From the NCBI GenBank assembly GCA_947488345.1, contig CANKZQ010000001.1, forward strand, positions 1,191,501 through 1,255,500: DNA of 64,000 nt. Direction: 5' to 3'. A program made the position numbers and the translations under genes. The DNA comes from an uncultured Flavobacteriaceae bacterium. Its GTDB lineage: Bacteria; Bacteroidota; Bacteroidia; Flavobacteriales; Flavobacteriaceae. The notes beneath the pieces are model-generated. The model ran no database searches. It saw nothing but the letters and a program-made list of their open reading frames with translations, and was not told the DNA's origin. Positions within the stretch are counted from its first letter, which is position 1, and each line of letters opens with the position of its first letter. Positions 27,515 through 36,368 of the stretch are shown in pieces.

Positions 27515-28795
27515 TTAAAAACGAACGATGATTTGATGTTGTTCATCTAAAAAAGTATAATCGATTTTCCACTCATTGATTTCACATATCTTTTTAACAA
27601 TGGCTAATCCCAAACCTGAAGAATCGGCTGAGCTACTTGCTTTCTTAAACCTATTAAATAAGTTTTCTGGAGAGATGCTCAATTCATTCCCTGAATTAGA
27701 AATATGAAAATGAGTTGCTGATAATTTCATAAAAATAGTGCCTTTTTCTATATTATGTCGAATGGCATTTGACAATAAATTTGTTACGAGCATATCAACC
27801 ATAGTGCTATTTGTTTCTAAAATAATTTCTGGTTCTATGTCTGTTTCGATATCAATTTTTTTGGCCTCAATGAAGTCCTCATAAATTTCAATTTTAGTAT
27901 TGATGAGTTCACTAAGATTCACTTCTTCAATTTCACTAAACTGTCTATTTTCTACTTTGGCTAATGTGAGGAGGGTTTTGTTTAGTTTAGACAAGCGTTG
28001 TCCTGCCTGATAAATAGATTGCAACTGCTTGATTTCTGATTCGTTCAAATTTGTAGACTGCAACAGCAACTCAATCTTCGATTGCATAATCGCCAACGGT
28101 GTTTGCATCTCATGCGATGCATTTTCGGTAAACTCTTTTAAATTATTATAATCTGAACTTAGTTTTTCTGTTAAACTTTTAATAGAGCCATTTAGTTCCG
28201 TAAACTCATCTATATTCGAGGATTGGAGTTCAATGGGCTTTTGTTCTTGTATAGAAAAGTTCTTTAAACTATTTAGGTTATTATAAAAAGGCTTCCAAAT
28301 TTTATTAGCGGTTCTCGTGTTAAAAAACCAAAGTCCAGCCACCAACAATAATGTAATAAAGATGGTTAATAAGGTAATGATTGTTACAAAATCTTGATTA
28401 CGAACAAGTGAATTTCTCGTGATAATTTTATACCGCTCTCCTGTAGGAAATGTTTCATAAGCAGTCAACTGACGGTACTTTTCATACTCTTCGGTATTCT
28501 CAACACCTTCAAGCCCCTCAATCGCATGAAAGATTAAGGTATCTTTATATATCACCGTATCTTTTGGATAGAATCTATTCTCAGCCTCTGTTAATAATTC
28601 AGGTTCCTCAAAAATTGTTAAAGGGTAGTCGTACTTTATTCGTTTAGAAATAACCTCTTTATTATATCTCAACTTTTCATCTAAGCGATTACTCATTACA
28701 GCTGTCAAGATAAAATAGAGTACAATACCGAACAGCATAAAAATAACTAATGATAAGATTAGATAAGATCGTCCTGTTCGTTCAATAAGTCTCAT
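27515..28795 (-). CDS. sensor histidine kinase
   Basis: Two TM segments; FTENASHEMQTPLAIMQSKIE; NLLSNAIRHN; GLGLAIVKKICE. Confidence 0.93.
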   Translation of the reverse strand: MRLIERTGRSYLILSLVIFMLFGIVLYFILTAVMSNRLDEKLRYNKEVISKRIKYDYPLTIFEEPELLTEAENRFYPKDTVIYKDTLIFHAIEGLEGVENTEEYEKYRQLTAYETFPTGERYKIITRNSLVRNQDFVTIITLLTIFITLLLVAGLWFFNTRTANKIWKPFYNNLNSLKNFSIQEQKPIELQSSNIDEFTELNGSIKSLTEKLSSDYNNLKEFTENASHEMQTPLAIMQSKIELLLQSTNLNESEIKQLQSIYQAGQRLSKLNKTLLTLAKVENRQFSEIEEVNLSELINTKIEIYEDFIEAKKIDIETDIEPEIILETNSTMVDMLVTNLLSNAIRHNIEKGTIFMKLSATHFHISNSGNELSISPENLFNRFKKASSSADSSGLGLAIVKKICEINEWKIDYTFLDEQHQIIVRF

Positions 28796-28804
28796 TCGTT
28801 TGCT

Positions 28805-29479
28805 TTATTCAGAAAATTTGTAGCCTAAACCGTACATGGTTTTCACATAATCATTAGCGCCATACTTTTTTATTTTCTTACGTAAATTTCCTAAATGTGT
28901 ATAGATGAAATCAAAACTGTCGGCCATTTCAATTTCGTCTCCCCACAAGTGTTCGGCAATTGATTCTTTCGTCACTACTTTATTTTTATTGGCAATAAAG
29001 TACAGTAACAAATTGTATTCTTTTTTGGTGAGTTCGATAAGCTTGTTATCAATAGTTACTTCTTTAGAAGTGGGATCAATTTCTATTTCGTTAAAAACAA
29101 TCATATCACTACCATCAAACTTCTGACGTCTTAATAAGGAGTTAATTCTTGAATTCAACTCAGCCAAGTGAAAAGGCTTTGTAATATAATCATCGGCACC
29201 CAAATCGAGTCCTTTTAATTTATCATCTAATGAATCTTTGGCCGAAACAATTAAAACACCCACTTTGGCATCCTTGTCTTTTATCATCTTCAATAAATCA
29301 ATACCACTGCCATCAGGCAAGGTGATATCTAAAATAACGACGTCGTAATTAAAACTGATAAGTTTATCTTCAGCGTCAAAAAAGTTAGTTGCTTTTTCGC
29401 AAATAAAATCTTCATTTTCGAGATAGGTAGCCATGCTCTCTATCAATTCAATTTCGTCTTCTACAATAAGTATTTTCAT
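28805..29479 (-). CDS. OmpR-family response regulator
   Basis: KILIVEDE, VVILDITLPDGSGIDLL, GADDYITKPFHLAEL, winged-helix C-terminus DYVKTMYGLGYKF. Confidence 0.95.
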   Translation of the reverse strand: MKILIVEDEIELIESMATYLENEDFICEKATNFFDAEDKLISFNYDVVILDITLPDGSGIDLLKMIKDKDAKVGVLIVSAKDSLDDKLKGLDLGADDYITKPFHLAELNSRINSLLRRQKFDGSDMIVFNEIEIDPTSKEVTIDNKLIELTKKEYNLLLYFIANKNKVVTKESIAEHLWGDEIEMADSFDFIYTHLGNLRKKIKKYGANDYVKTMYGLGYKFSE

Positions 29480-29559
29480 TTATCTATTTAATTTAATGAA
29501 AACGATTATTTGCTTGTTTAGGGTGGTTCAAAGTTAATGATAAAGAATGGATTTAAAGA

Positions 29560-29593
29560 AATACCCTCCCAAATACTTATTTGGGAGGGTATT
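29560..29593 (-). terminator. intrinsic terminator downstream of asnB
   Basis: AATACCCTCCCAAATA/TATTTGGGAGGGTATT perfect 16-bp arms. Confidence 0.8.
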
Positions 29594-29615
29594 AAAATAA
29601 ATATATAACTACGTC

Positions 29616-31280
29616 TTAATACGCATCTTCATGGACCTTTGCTACGGCTCTTCCGCTAGGATCATTCATGTTTTTAAAAGCTTCATCCCACTCTAACGCT
29701 ATTTTCGTGCTACAGGCGACACTTGCCTCTTGTGGAACGCTCAACGCCGCTGCATCGCTAGGAAAATGTTGTTCGAAAATAGAACGATAGTAAAATTCTT
29801 CTTTATTTTGAGGGGTTTGTAACGGGAATCGATATGCTGCATTTTCTAACTGCTCATCTGTAACGGCCGTTTCTACCACCTCCTTCAAGGTGTCTATCCA
29901 GCTATATCCTACACCATCGCTAAATTGTTCTTTCTGTCTCCAAGCCACACTTTCGGGTAACATATCCTCAAAAGCCTTTCGCAATACCCATTTCTCCATA
30001 CGCTCACCATTGATCATTTTATCCTGTGGATTGATACTCATGGCCACATCCATAAATTCCTTATCTAAAAAAGGTACACGCCCTTCAATACCCCAAGCCG
30101 CCAAACTCTTGTTCGCTCTTAGACAATCATACATGTGCAATTTACTTAGTTTACGCACAGTTTCCTCGTGAAACTCTTGGGCATTTGGTGCTTTATGAAA
30201 ATACAAATAGCCTCCAAAAAGTTCATCTGCTCCTTCTCCTGACAAGACCATTTTTATACCCATAGATTTAATCACTCTTGCCATTAAATACATAGGTGTA
30301 GAAGCTCTGATTGTAGTGATATCATAGGTCTCGAGGTTATATATAACATCCCTTATGGCATCTAAACCTTCTTGAATGGTAAATTTAATTTCATGATGTA
30401 CCGTTCCGATATGATCAGCAACTTTTTGAGCAGCAGCCAAGTCAGGAGACCCTTCTAAACCAACAGAAAAAGAATGTAACTGAGGCCACCAGGCTTCTGA
30501 GGTATCATCAGATTCTATTCGTTTTTGCGCATATTTTTTCGCTATAGCGGAAGTGATAGAAGAATCTAGTCCTCCTGAAAGTAACACACCGTAAGGAACA
30601 TCACTCATTAACTGCCTGTGAACAGCAGCCTCTAACGCTTCTTTAATCGCCGCAATGCTAGTTTCATTTTCTTTTACCGCATCGTATTCCGTCCAATCTC
30701 TTGAATACCATTTCTTTAATTCTCCATCGACACTAGATAAATAGTGTCCTGGAGGGAATAATTCTATCTTTGTACAAGTTCCTTCAAGTGCTTTTAGTTC
30801 AGAGGCGACATAAAAAGTGCCATGTTGATCCCATCCCATGTACAATGGAATAATACCCATATGATCTCTTGCGATTAAATACGAATCATTTTCAACATCA
30901 TAGATCGCAAAACCAAAAATTCCGTTAAGGTCATCCAAAAAATCGACTCCTTTTGCTTTATATAGTGCCAAAATCACCTCACAATCAGACTGTGTTTGAA
31001 AATCGAACGTGTTCACAAATTGTTTGCGTAGTTCTCTGTGATTATAAATTTCACCATTGGCCGCTAGAATCAACTTTTTATCCTTACTTAACAAGGGTTG
31101 TTTTCCCGAAGCGGGATCAACAATAGCCAATCTTTCATGAGCTAAAATAGCATTCGCATCACTGTAAATTCCATTCCAATCTGGACCTCGATGACGAATT
31201 TTTTTAGACATTTCTAATAACTGAGGTCTTAGGCTTTCTGCCTTTTGTTTCAAGTCAAATGCACACACAATTCCACACAT
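29616..31280 (-). CDS. asnB: asparagine synthase B (glutamine-hydrolysing)
   Basis: MCGIVCAFD N-terminal nucleophile; GVLLSGGLDSSITSAIAKK; start refined from 31289. Confidence 0.95.
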   Translation of the reverse strand: MCGIVCAFDLKQKAESLRPQLLEMSKKIRHRGPDWNGIYSDANAILAHERLAIVDPASGKQPLLSKDKKLILAANGEIYNHRELRKQFVNTFDFQTQSDCEVILALYKAKGVDFLDDLNGIFGFAIYDVENDSYLIARDHMGIIPLYMGWDQHGTFYVASELKALEGTCTKIELFPPGHYLSSVDGELKKWYSRDWTEYDAVKENETSIAAIKEALEAAVHRQLMSDVPYGVLLSGGLDSSITSAIAKKYAQKRIESDDTSEAWWPQLHSFSVGLEGSPDLAAAQKVADHIGTVHHEIKFTIQEGLDAIRDVIYNLETYDITTIRASTPMYLMARVIKSMGIKMVLSGEGADELFGGYLYFHKAPNAQEFHEETVRKLSKLHMYDCLRANKSLAAWGIEGRVPFLDKEFMDVAMSINPQDKMINGERMEKWVLRKAFEDMLPESVAWRQKEQFSDGVGYSWIDTLKEVVETAVTDEQLENAAYRFPLQTPQNKEEFYYRSIFEQHFPSDAAALSVPQEASVACSTKIALEWDEAFKNMNDPSGRAVAKVHEDAY

Positions 31281-31494
31281 ATCTTTCATTTATAATTTAT
31301 GATGCAAATATTTATTTTATATGTTAATATTAAAATAAAATAACATTTATAGTTACATATTGTTACTTGAAATGTTGTTTTTATGTAAAATCAAAACAAT
31401 ATCCAAAAAATCATTGTTAATAACTTATTATTTTCAATTCATACTAAAACCCTAAACCTCATCGTTATACTGTCTGTTAAAAGGGGAGAAACAT

Positions 31495-32082
31495 ATGAAT
31501 AAATCTTACATTACTACAGTAATAGTTCTTGTATTGATTGCGATTTCATTTACCAGCGTAAGCCACGCTCAAGGGTTTACTGCTTTAGATGAAGCTCCGC
31601 ATGATATATCGTATTTTCGTGAAACAAGAGCTACACCTCCATTAGTTAAAGTACTATATGGTAGGCCATCAAAAAACAATCAAGAAATCTTTGGAAATGT
31701 CGTTCCTTATGGAGAAGTTTGGCGCACGGGGCATAATGAAGCTACCGAAATCAAATTCTATAAAGACGTAAAATTTGGAGGTAAAACAGTTTCAGCTGGT
31801 ACGTACGTACTACTTTCTGTTCCAGGAAAAAAAGAATGGGAACTTATATTGAGTTCAAACCTCGATGTATGGGGTTCTTTTCAATACAATCCTGCATTCG
31901 ATGTGGCACGGGTTACAGTGCCGGTAAGCAAAGCAGAATCATTAGAAACTTTTTCTATTTCATTTAAAAAGAAAAACAATAATGATATTGAAATGCTCTT
32001 AGGATGGGATGCTACTCGAGTGAAAGTTCCACTAACATTTGAAAAAAAGCAAGCCTATCTAGCCTTGAACGAAGAAGATTAA
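31495..32082 (+). CDS. DUF2911 domain-containing secreted protein
   Basis: VKVLYGRPSKNNQEIFGNVVPYGEVWRTGHNEATEIKFYKDVKFGGKTVSAGTY. Confidence 0.88.
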   Translation: MNKSYITTVIVLVLIAISFTSVSHAQGFTALDEAPHDISYFRETRATPPLVKVLYGRPSKNNQEIFGNVVPYGEVWRTGHNEATEIKFYKDVKFGGKTVSAGTYVLLSVPGKKEWELILSSNLDVWGSFQYNPAFDVARVTVPVSKAESLETFSISFKKKNNNDIEMLLGWDATRVKVPLTFEKKQAYLALNEED

Positions 32083-32107
32083 TGATGTTCCATTATATCG
32101 CAAAAGC

Positions 32108-32137
32108 AAACCGAAACATACCGTTTCGGTTTTTTTT
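32108..32137. terminator. intrinsic terminator between convergent genes
   Basis: AACCGAAAC-ATACC-GTTTCGGTTTTTTTT. Confidence 0.85.
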
Positions 32138-33749
32138 ATTTCACTTTTTCGCCATTTACAAACGTTTCTAGTACTTCCGTTTTTGGTACTTGATCAATAT
32201 CAACTTTCATGATATCTTGATTAAGAATGATAAAATCGGCGAACTTACCTATTTCAATACTTCCCTTCTCATGTTCTTCAAAATTCGAATATGCCGCCCA
32301 TATGGTCATTCCTTTTAAGGTTTCTTCTCGAGACAGGGCATTTTCCATTTGATATCCTTTTTCTGGATAGTTATTTAAATCTTTTCTGGCCACAGCAGCA
32401 TAAAAAGTCAAAAACGGGCTCACTCTTTCTACCGGGAAATCGGTTCCCAAAGCGACCTTACCATACTTATTCAATAAGTCTTTAAAAGCATACCCTCCTT
32501 TGATACGTTGGGCTCCAACTCGATCTTCTGCCCAGTACATATCACTTGTGGCATGCGTCGGTTGAATAGATGGAACAATATCATCAAACAAATCAAAATC
32601 TTCTAATGAAACTATTTGTGCGTGTTCAATTTTCCAACGTCTATCTTTCGTTCCTTTCAAGACGTCTTTATAGGTTTGCAGCATCATATGATTCGCAGAA
32701 TCTCCAATGGCATGTGTGTTCATTTGAAATTCAGAAGCAGCAATCCGTTCAGCTGAACTTCTTAAAAAATCAACCGTATTGACCAACGCCCCAAAATGAC
32801 CAGCTTGATCACTGTAAGGTTCGCGCATCGCTGCTCCTCTAGAACCTAAGGCACCATCGCCATACATTTTAAACGAGCGCACATTTAAGCGATCGGTTTT
32901 ACTGATTCCTCTTTTCAAATAATAATCTAAGTTTTTCTTAGTTGCAGAAATCATAGCATATACTCTCATTTTCAAGTCTCCGCTCTTATGAAGCGTATCT
33001 ATTAATTCTATCGATTCTCTAGAAAGGCCGGCATCATTCACAGTTGTTAGACCATATTCAAAACAAATTCTTTCAGCATCTTTAAGTGCATTGGTAGTTT
33101 CTTGAATATTTGGTGCTGGTATTGTTGCACGTATGAGTTGCATAGGTCTATCTATAAAAACACCTGTTAACATACCATTCTTTTGAAGGATATCTCCTCC
33201 TGTGAATTTCGTATCGATGGTAACCTCAGCCAAATCAATTGCCGCCTGATTGGCCAATAAGGCGTGACCATCTACTCGCGTTATCGCAACAGGCGTTTTT
33301 GGAAATAATACATCTAATTTCTCTTTGGTAGGAAACTCCTTGACTTCCCAGTCATTCTGATCCCAACCTCTTCCTGTTATATACGATAGTTTCTTTTCTT
33401 TTTGAAAGGTCATTAATCGTTCTAATACATCGTCGTAACTTTTTGTACCTCTTAAATTCACTTGCTGTTCAGAAAGACCCAAACCTAAAAAATGACAATG
33501 CGCATCAATCAACCCAGGAAATATCGCTTTACCATTAGCGTCAATAGTTTTTAGGGCTGTGAAGTCCTTTCGTATAGCATCAGAACTCCCAACGCCCACT
33601 ATTTTTCCATCCTTTACCGCAAAAGCTTCCGCTTTAGCAAAACTATCATCTACGGTATAAACAACAGCATTAACAATAACCATATCAGCCTCTTGTTGTT
33701 TTTGACATGCGGCACAAATGATCAATAAAATAAGTAGTGTTTTTTTCAT
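32136..33749 (-). CDS. amidohydrolase family lipoprotein
   Basis: AIFPGLIDAHCHFLGLG; GRGWDQNDW; ALGTDFPVE; lipobox CAACQ. Start refined from 33794. Confidence 0.9.
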   Translation of the reverse strand: MKKTLLILLIICAACQKQQEADMVIVNAVVYTVDDSFAKAEAFAVKDGKIVGVGSSDAIRKDFTALKTIDANGKAIFPGLIDAHCHFLGLGLSEQQVNLRGTKSYDDVLERLMTFQKEKKLSYITGRGWDQNDWEVKEFPTKEKLDVLFPKTPVAITRVDGHALLANQAAIDLAEVTIDTKFTGGDILQKNGMLTGVFIDRPMQLIRATIPAPNIQETTNALKDAERICFEYGLTTVNDAGLSRESIELIDTLHKSGDLKMRVYAMISATKKNLDYYLKRGISKTDRLNVRSFKMYGDGALGSRGAAMREPYSDQAGHFGALVNTVDFLRSSAERIAASEFQMNTHAIGDSANHMMLQTYKDVLKGTKDRRWKIEHAQIVSLEDFDLFDDIVPSIQPTHATSDMYWAEDRVGAQRIKGGYAFKDLLNKYGKVALGTDFPVERVSPFLTFYAAVARKDLNNYPEKGYQMENALSREETLKGMTIWAAYSNFEEHEKGSIEIGKFADFIILNQDIMKVDIDQVPKTEVLETFVNGEKVK

Positions 33750-33895
33750 GGGGTTCCATTTTAAGAAGTCTAAAAGTACAAGAAAAGACCGCAAAATAAA
33801 AATTGTAATTAAATCAAAGAAAACGGCACAGGGTTTGTAAGGTTTTTTGTTAATTGTGACCTATTAAAAATATTAAATCATTTATTAAGATAATC

Positions 33896-34438
33896 ATGAA
33901 GAAAAGAATTTTAACATTGGCAGTTTTAGCAATTGCTTTCGTATGTACAACCAATACCTCTGCACAACAATTTAAGGGACTCGATAAAAGTCCGATGGAT
34001 GCCGCCTCGTATCCAGGTGACTATAAAATCTCCAACAAATTGGTAAAAATCATTTACAGTCGCCCTCAATTAAAAGAACGACCGATCGAAAAATTAGCTC
34101 CAGCTGGTAAAGTTTGGAGAACGGGTGCTAACGAAGCTGCAGAAATCACCTTCTATAAAGATGTTACTTTTGGTGGAAAAAAAGTAAAAGCGGGAACCTA
34201 TACTTTTTTCACTATTCCGGGTGAAAAAGAATGGACTGTCATTTTAAGCACAGCCAAAAATGTTTGGGGTTCTTATTTCTATAAAGAAACTGAAGATGTA
34301 GTGCGCGTAACCGGTGCTGTTTCTAAAAGTGACGCTCCTATTGAAGAATTTTCTATCATTTTTGATGGAGAAGGATCTTCAGCAACTATGTATTTGGGTT
34401 GGGCCGATACGGTGGTAAGCGTTCCAGTTAAAGGATAA
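33896..34438 (+). CDS. DUF2911 domain-containing secreted protein (paralog)
   Basis: VKIIYSRPQLKERPIEKLAPAGKVWRTGANEAAEITFYKDVTFGGKKVKAGTYTFF. Confidence 0.88.
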   Translation: MKKRILTLAVLAIAFVCTTNTSAQQFKGLDKSPMDAASYPGDYKISNKLVKIIYSRPQLKERPIEKLAPAGKVWRTGANEAAEITFYKDVTFGGKKVKAGTYTFFTIPGEKEWTVILSTAKNVWGSYFYKETEDVVRVTGAVSKSDAPIEEFSIIFDGEGSSATMYLGWADTVVSVPVKG

Positions 34439-34462
34439 ATCTTGTCGACAATATAAGAAATG

Positions 34463-34491
34463 ACCGTCTAGAACTTCTAGGCGGTTTTTTT
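34463..34491 (+). terminator. intrinsic terminator
   Basis: ACCGTCTAGAA-C-TTCTAGGCGGTTTTTTT with one wobble pair. Confidence 0.8.
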
Positions 34492-34643
34492 AGGTCTAGA
34501 TTGCATCTTATGCAATCCTTTCAACCCTTTTTTTTCCCTTTCAGCGGTTTTTCAGTACGTTTCAACTAACTTTGTAACTGATAATCATTTGAATTGCAAT
34601 TACTTTGTGGTAAACAAAATAACAATTTAAAAAATCAACCAAG

Positions 34644-35057
34644 ATGAAAAAAATCGTTTTTATTTGCTTCACAGTATTAAGCATGAATACTTTAATAAGC
34701 TGTGACAACTCAAAAGACACCATTGACACTGAATTAACAATACAAGAGAAAGTAGCACTACTTGAAAATAGTCAATGGCTTTTAAAAAATTTCGAAGATC
34801 GTGTCATGTATGAATTCAAAGCAGGGGAACGTCTTACTTTTTATGGAGAGAATACAATTTTTACAGAGCCTATTCCCGGAACAAATGACTACAGTGTAAA
34901 AGATAATTTACTTTTTATCGATTTTAATTTTGGAAACAACGGGACTTACGATTTAAAATTCTCGTGTAATAATAGTATTGTAGAGTTTTATGAAGATGGT
35001 GAATTGAATAGTACATTATTCCAATTAGGATCTAATTATGAAGAGTGTTTGAATTAA
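34644..35057 (+). CDS. hypothetical lipoprotein
   Basis: ORF with lipobox LISCDNS; no family recognised. Confidence 0.65.
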   Translation: MKKIVFICFTVLSMNTLISCDNSKDTIDTELTIQEKVALLENSQWLLKNFEDRVMYEFKAGERLTFYGENTIFTEPIPGTNDYSVKDNLLFIDFNFGNNGTYDLKFSCNNSIVEFYEDGELNSTLFQLGSNYEECLN

Positions 35058-35086
35058 GTTTATAAAGAAAAAGGTTAAACTCAATT

Positions 35087-35117
35087 ATGCCCTTGTCGTT
35101 TAATGAGGGCATTTTTT
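35087..35117 (+). terminator. intrinsic terminator
   Basis: ATGCCCT ... AGGGCATTTTTT. Confidence 0.65.
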
Positions 35118-35130
35118 AATCCTAAAAAAG

Positions 35131-35529
35131 ATGAAAAAATTAGTTCTATTCATATTACTTATCTCAGTATGTGTCGGTTGTGATCCTGTATCTTCCATGG
35201 ATGCTAATATCAAGAATTCGACATCCGATAATCTTTCAATTGTATTTGCATCGTCAATTCCAGAATTACATAAAACACTTGAGCTCGAACCGAACGCAAC
35301 TAGTTTGTTTCAAGATGGCTTTTCTACGACTGGAGGTGCATTAGAACCTACTTTAATAGATTATGATTCTGTTTATATTATGAACCCAGCCAATGAGATT
35401 TTAAAAATCTACAAAAGAGATACTGAAGGTAAAAACATTTACAATGTAGAAACTTTTTGGTCTTTTAGTGAGCCATCAAAACGGTTTTATAAATATCAAT
35501 TCGAAATTCGAAATGAAGATATTGAGTAA
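35131..35529 (+). CDS. hypothetical lipoprotein
   Basis: ORF with lipobox VCVGCDP. Confidence 0.65.
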   Translation: MKKLVLFILLISVCVGCDPVSSMDANIKNSTSDNLSIVFASSIPELHKTLELEPNATSLFQDGFSTTGGALEPTLIDYDSVYIMNPANEILKIYKRDTEGKNIYNVETFWSFSEPSKRFYKYQFEIRNEDIE

Positions 35530-35699
35530 AAACCTGATTGAACAACGCTAATGCTAAGAAAAAAGTCTAGCCATTTTTTTGTTTCAAACTTCTAATATTC
35601 AGCTCCCTAAATTCTTTGAAAGTAATGCAATCAAATGAAGGAGATTGGTTGGCATAGTAATTGTTTTTACCCTCCATATGAAACATTAAAACTACTATT

Positions 35700-36254
35700 A
35701 TGAAAAAATTACTACTTGCCGTGATCGCGGTTTTTTTTATTGGAAATGTAAACGCTCAAGACATCAAATTTGGGGTAAAAACTGGAGTAAACATCGCATC
35801 TATTAATGGAGGTTCCGACAACGCCGATTCAAGGATTGGATTTCATGCCGGCCTAGTATCCGAGTTAGAAATTAGCGATACCTTTTCTATTCAACCAGAA
35901 CTATTATATTCTACCCAGGGAGCTTCGATAAAAAATATCTCAGCTATTAATCTCGATTATATTTCCTTACCAATACTTGCAAAGTATTACGTGACCGACG
36001 CTTTCAGTATTGAAGCTGGTCCTCAGTTTTCTTTTTTGGTTAATGACGTAATTGATTTTGATTCAAGCTTGGCACTCAACGACGCCGATACAAATGCCGA
36101 AAACTTTGACTTAAGTGCTGCAATTGGTCTTGGATACAAGATATCATCAAAAATATTTGCGCAAGTAAGATACACTGCAGGTATTACCACTATTGAAGAA
36201 AATCCAGATTTAAAAAATGGCGTTTTTCAATTTTCTTTGGGATATCAATTCTAA
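35700..36254 (+). CDS. porin family/outer membrane beta-barrel protein
   Basis: Signal peptide; FGVKTGVNIASINGG ... FSIQPELLYSTQGA ... GVFQFSLGYQF terminal aromatic. Confidence 0.85.
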   Translation: MKKLLLAVIAVFFIGNVNAQDIKFGVKTGVNIASINGGSDNADSRIGFHAGLVSELEISDTFSIQPELLYSTQGASIKNISAINLDYISLPILAKYYVTDAFSIEAGPQFSFLVNDVIDFDSSLALNDADTNAENFDLSAAIGLGYKISSKIFAQVRYTAGITTIEENPDLKNGVFQFSLGYQF

Positions 36255-36271
36255 GCAGATTCAACCGATCT

Positions 36272-36300
36272 AAAAGCGAGGCAAATGCCTCGCTTTTTTT
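36272..36300 (+). terminator. intrinsic terminator
   Basis: AAAGCGAGGC-AAAT-GCCTCGCTTTTTTT. Confidence 0.9.
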
Positions 36301-36337
36301 ATACAAAATAACTCACCTCGATTAAGCAGATTAATTA

Positions 36338-36345
36338 TAACTTTG
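36338..36345 (+). promoter_or_regulatory. candidate -7 element TAACTTTG of leuS
   Basis: Matches TAnnTTTG upstream of leuS. Confidence 0.5.
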
Positions 36346-36368
36346 CAGCTTGAAAAATTAATGTCCGA

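Noticed and set aside
29500-29560. Possible autoregulatory CTTTA motifs upstream of the response regulator gene
   Set aside because: CTTTAAA and CTTTATC are present near a TAACTTTG -7 element, but spacing and sequence do not match the three good sites.
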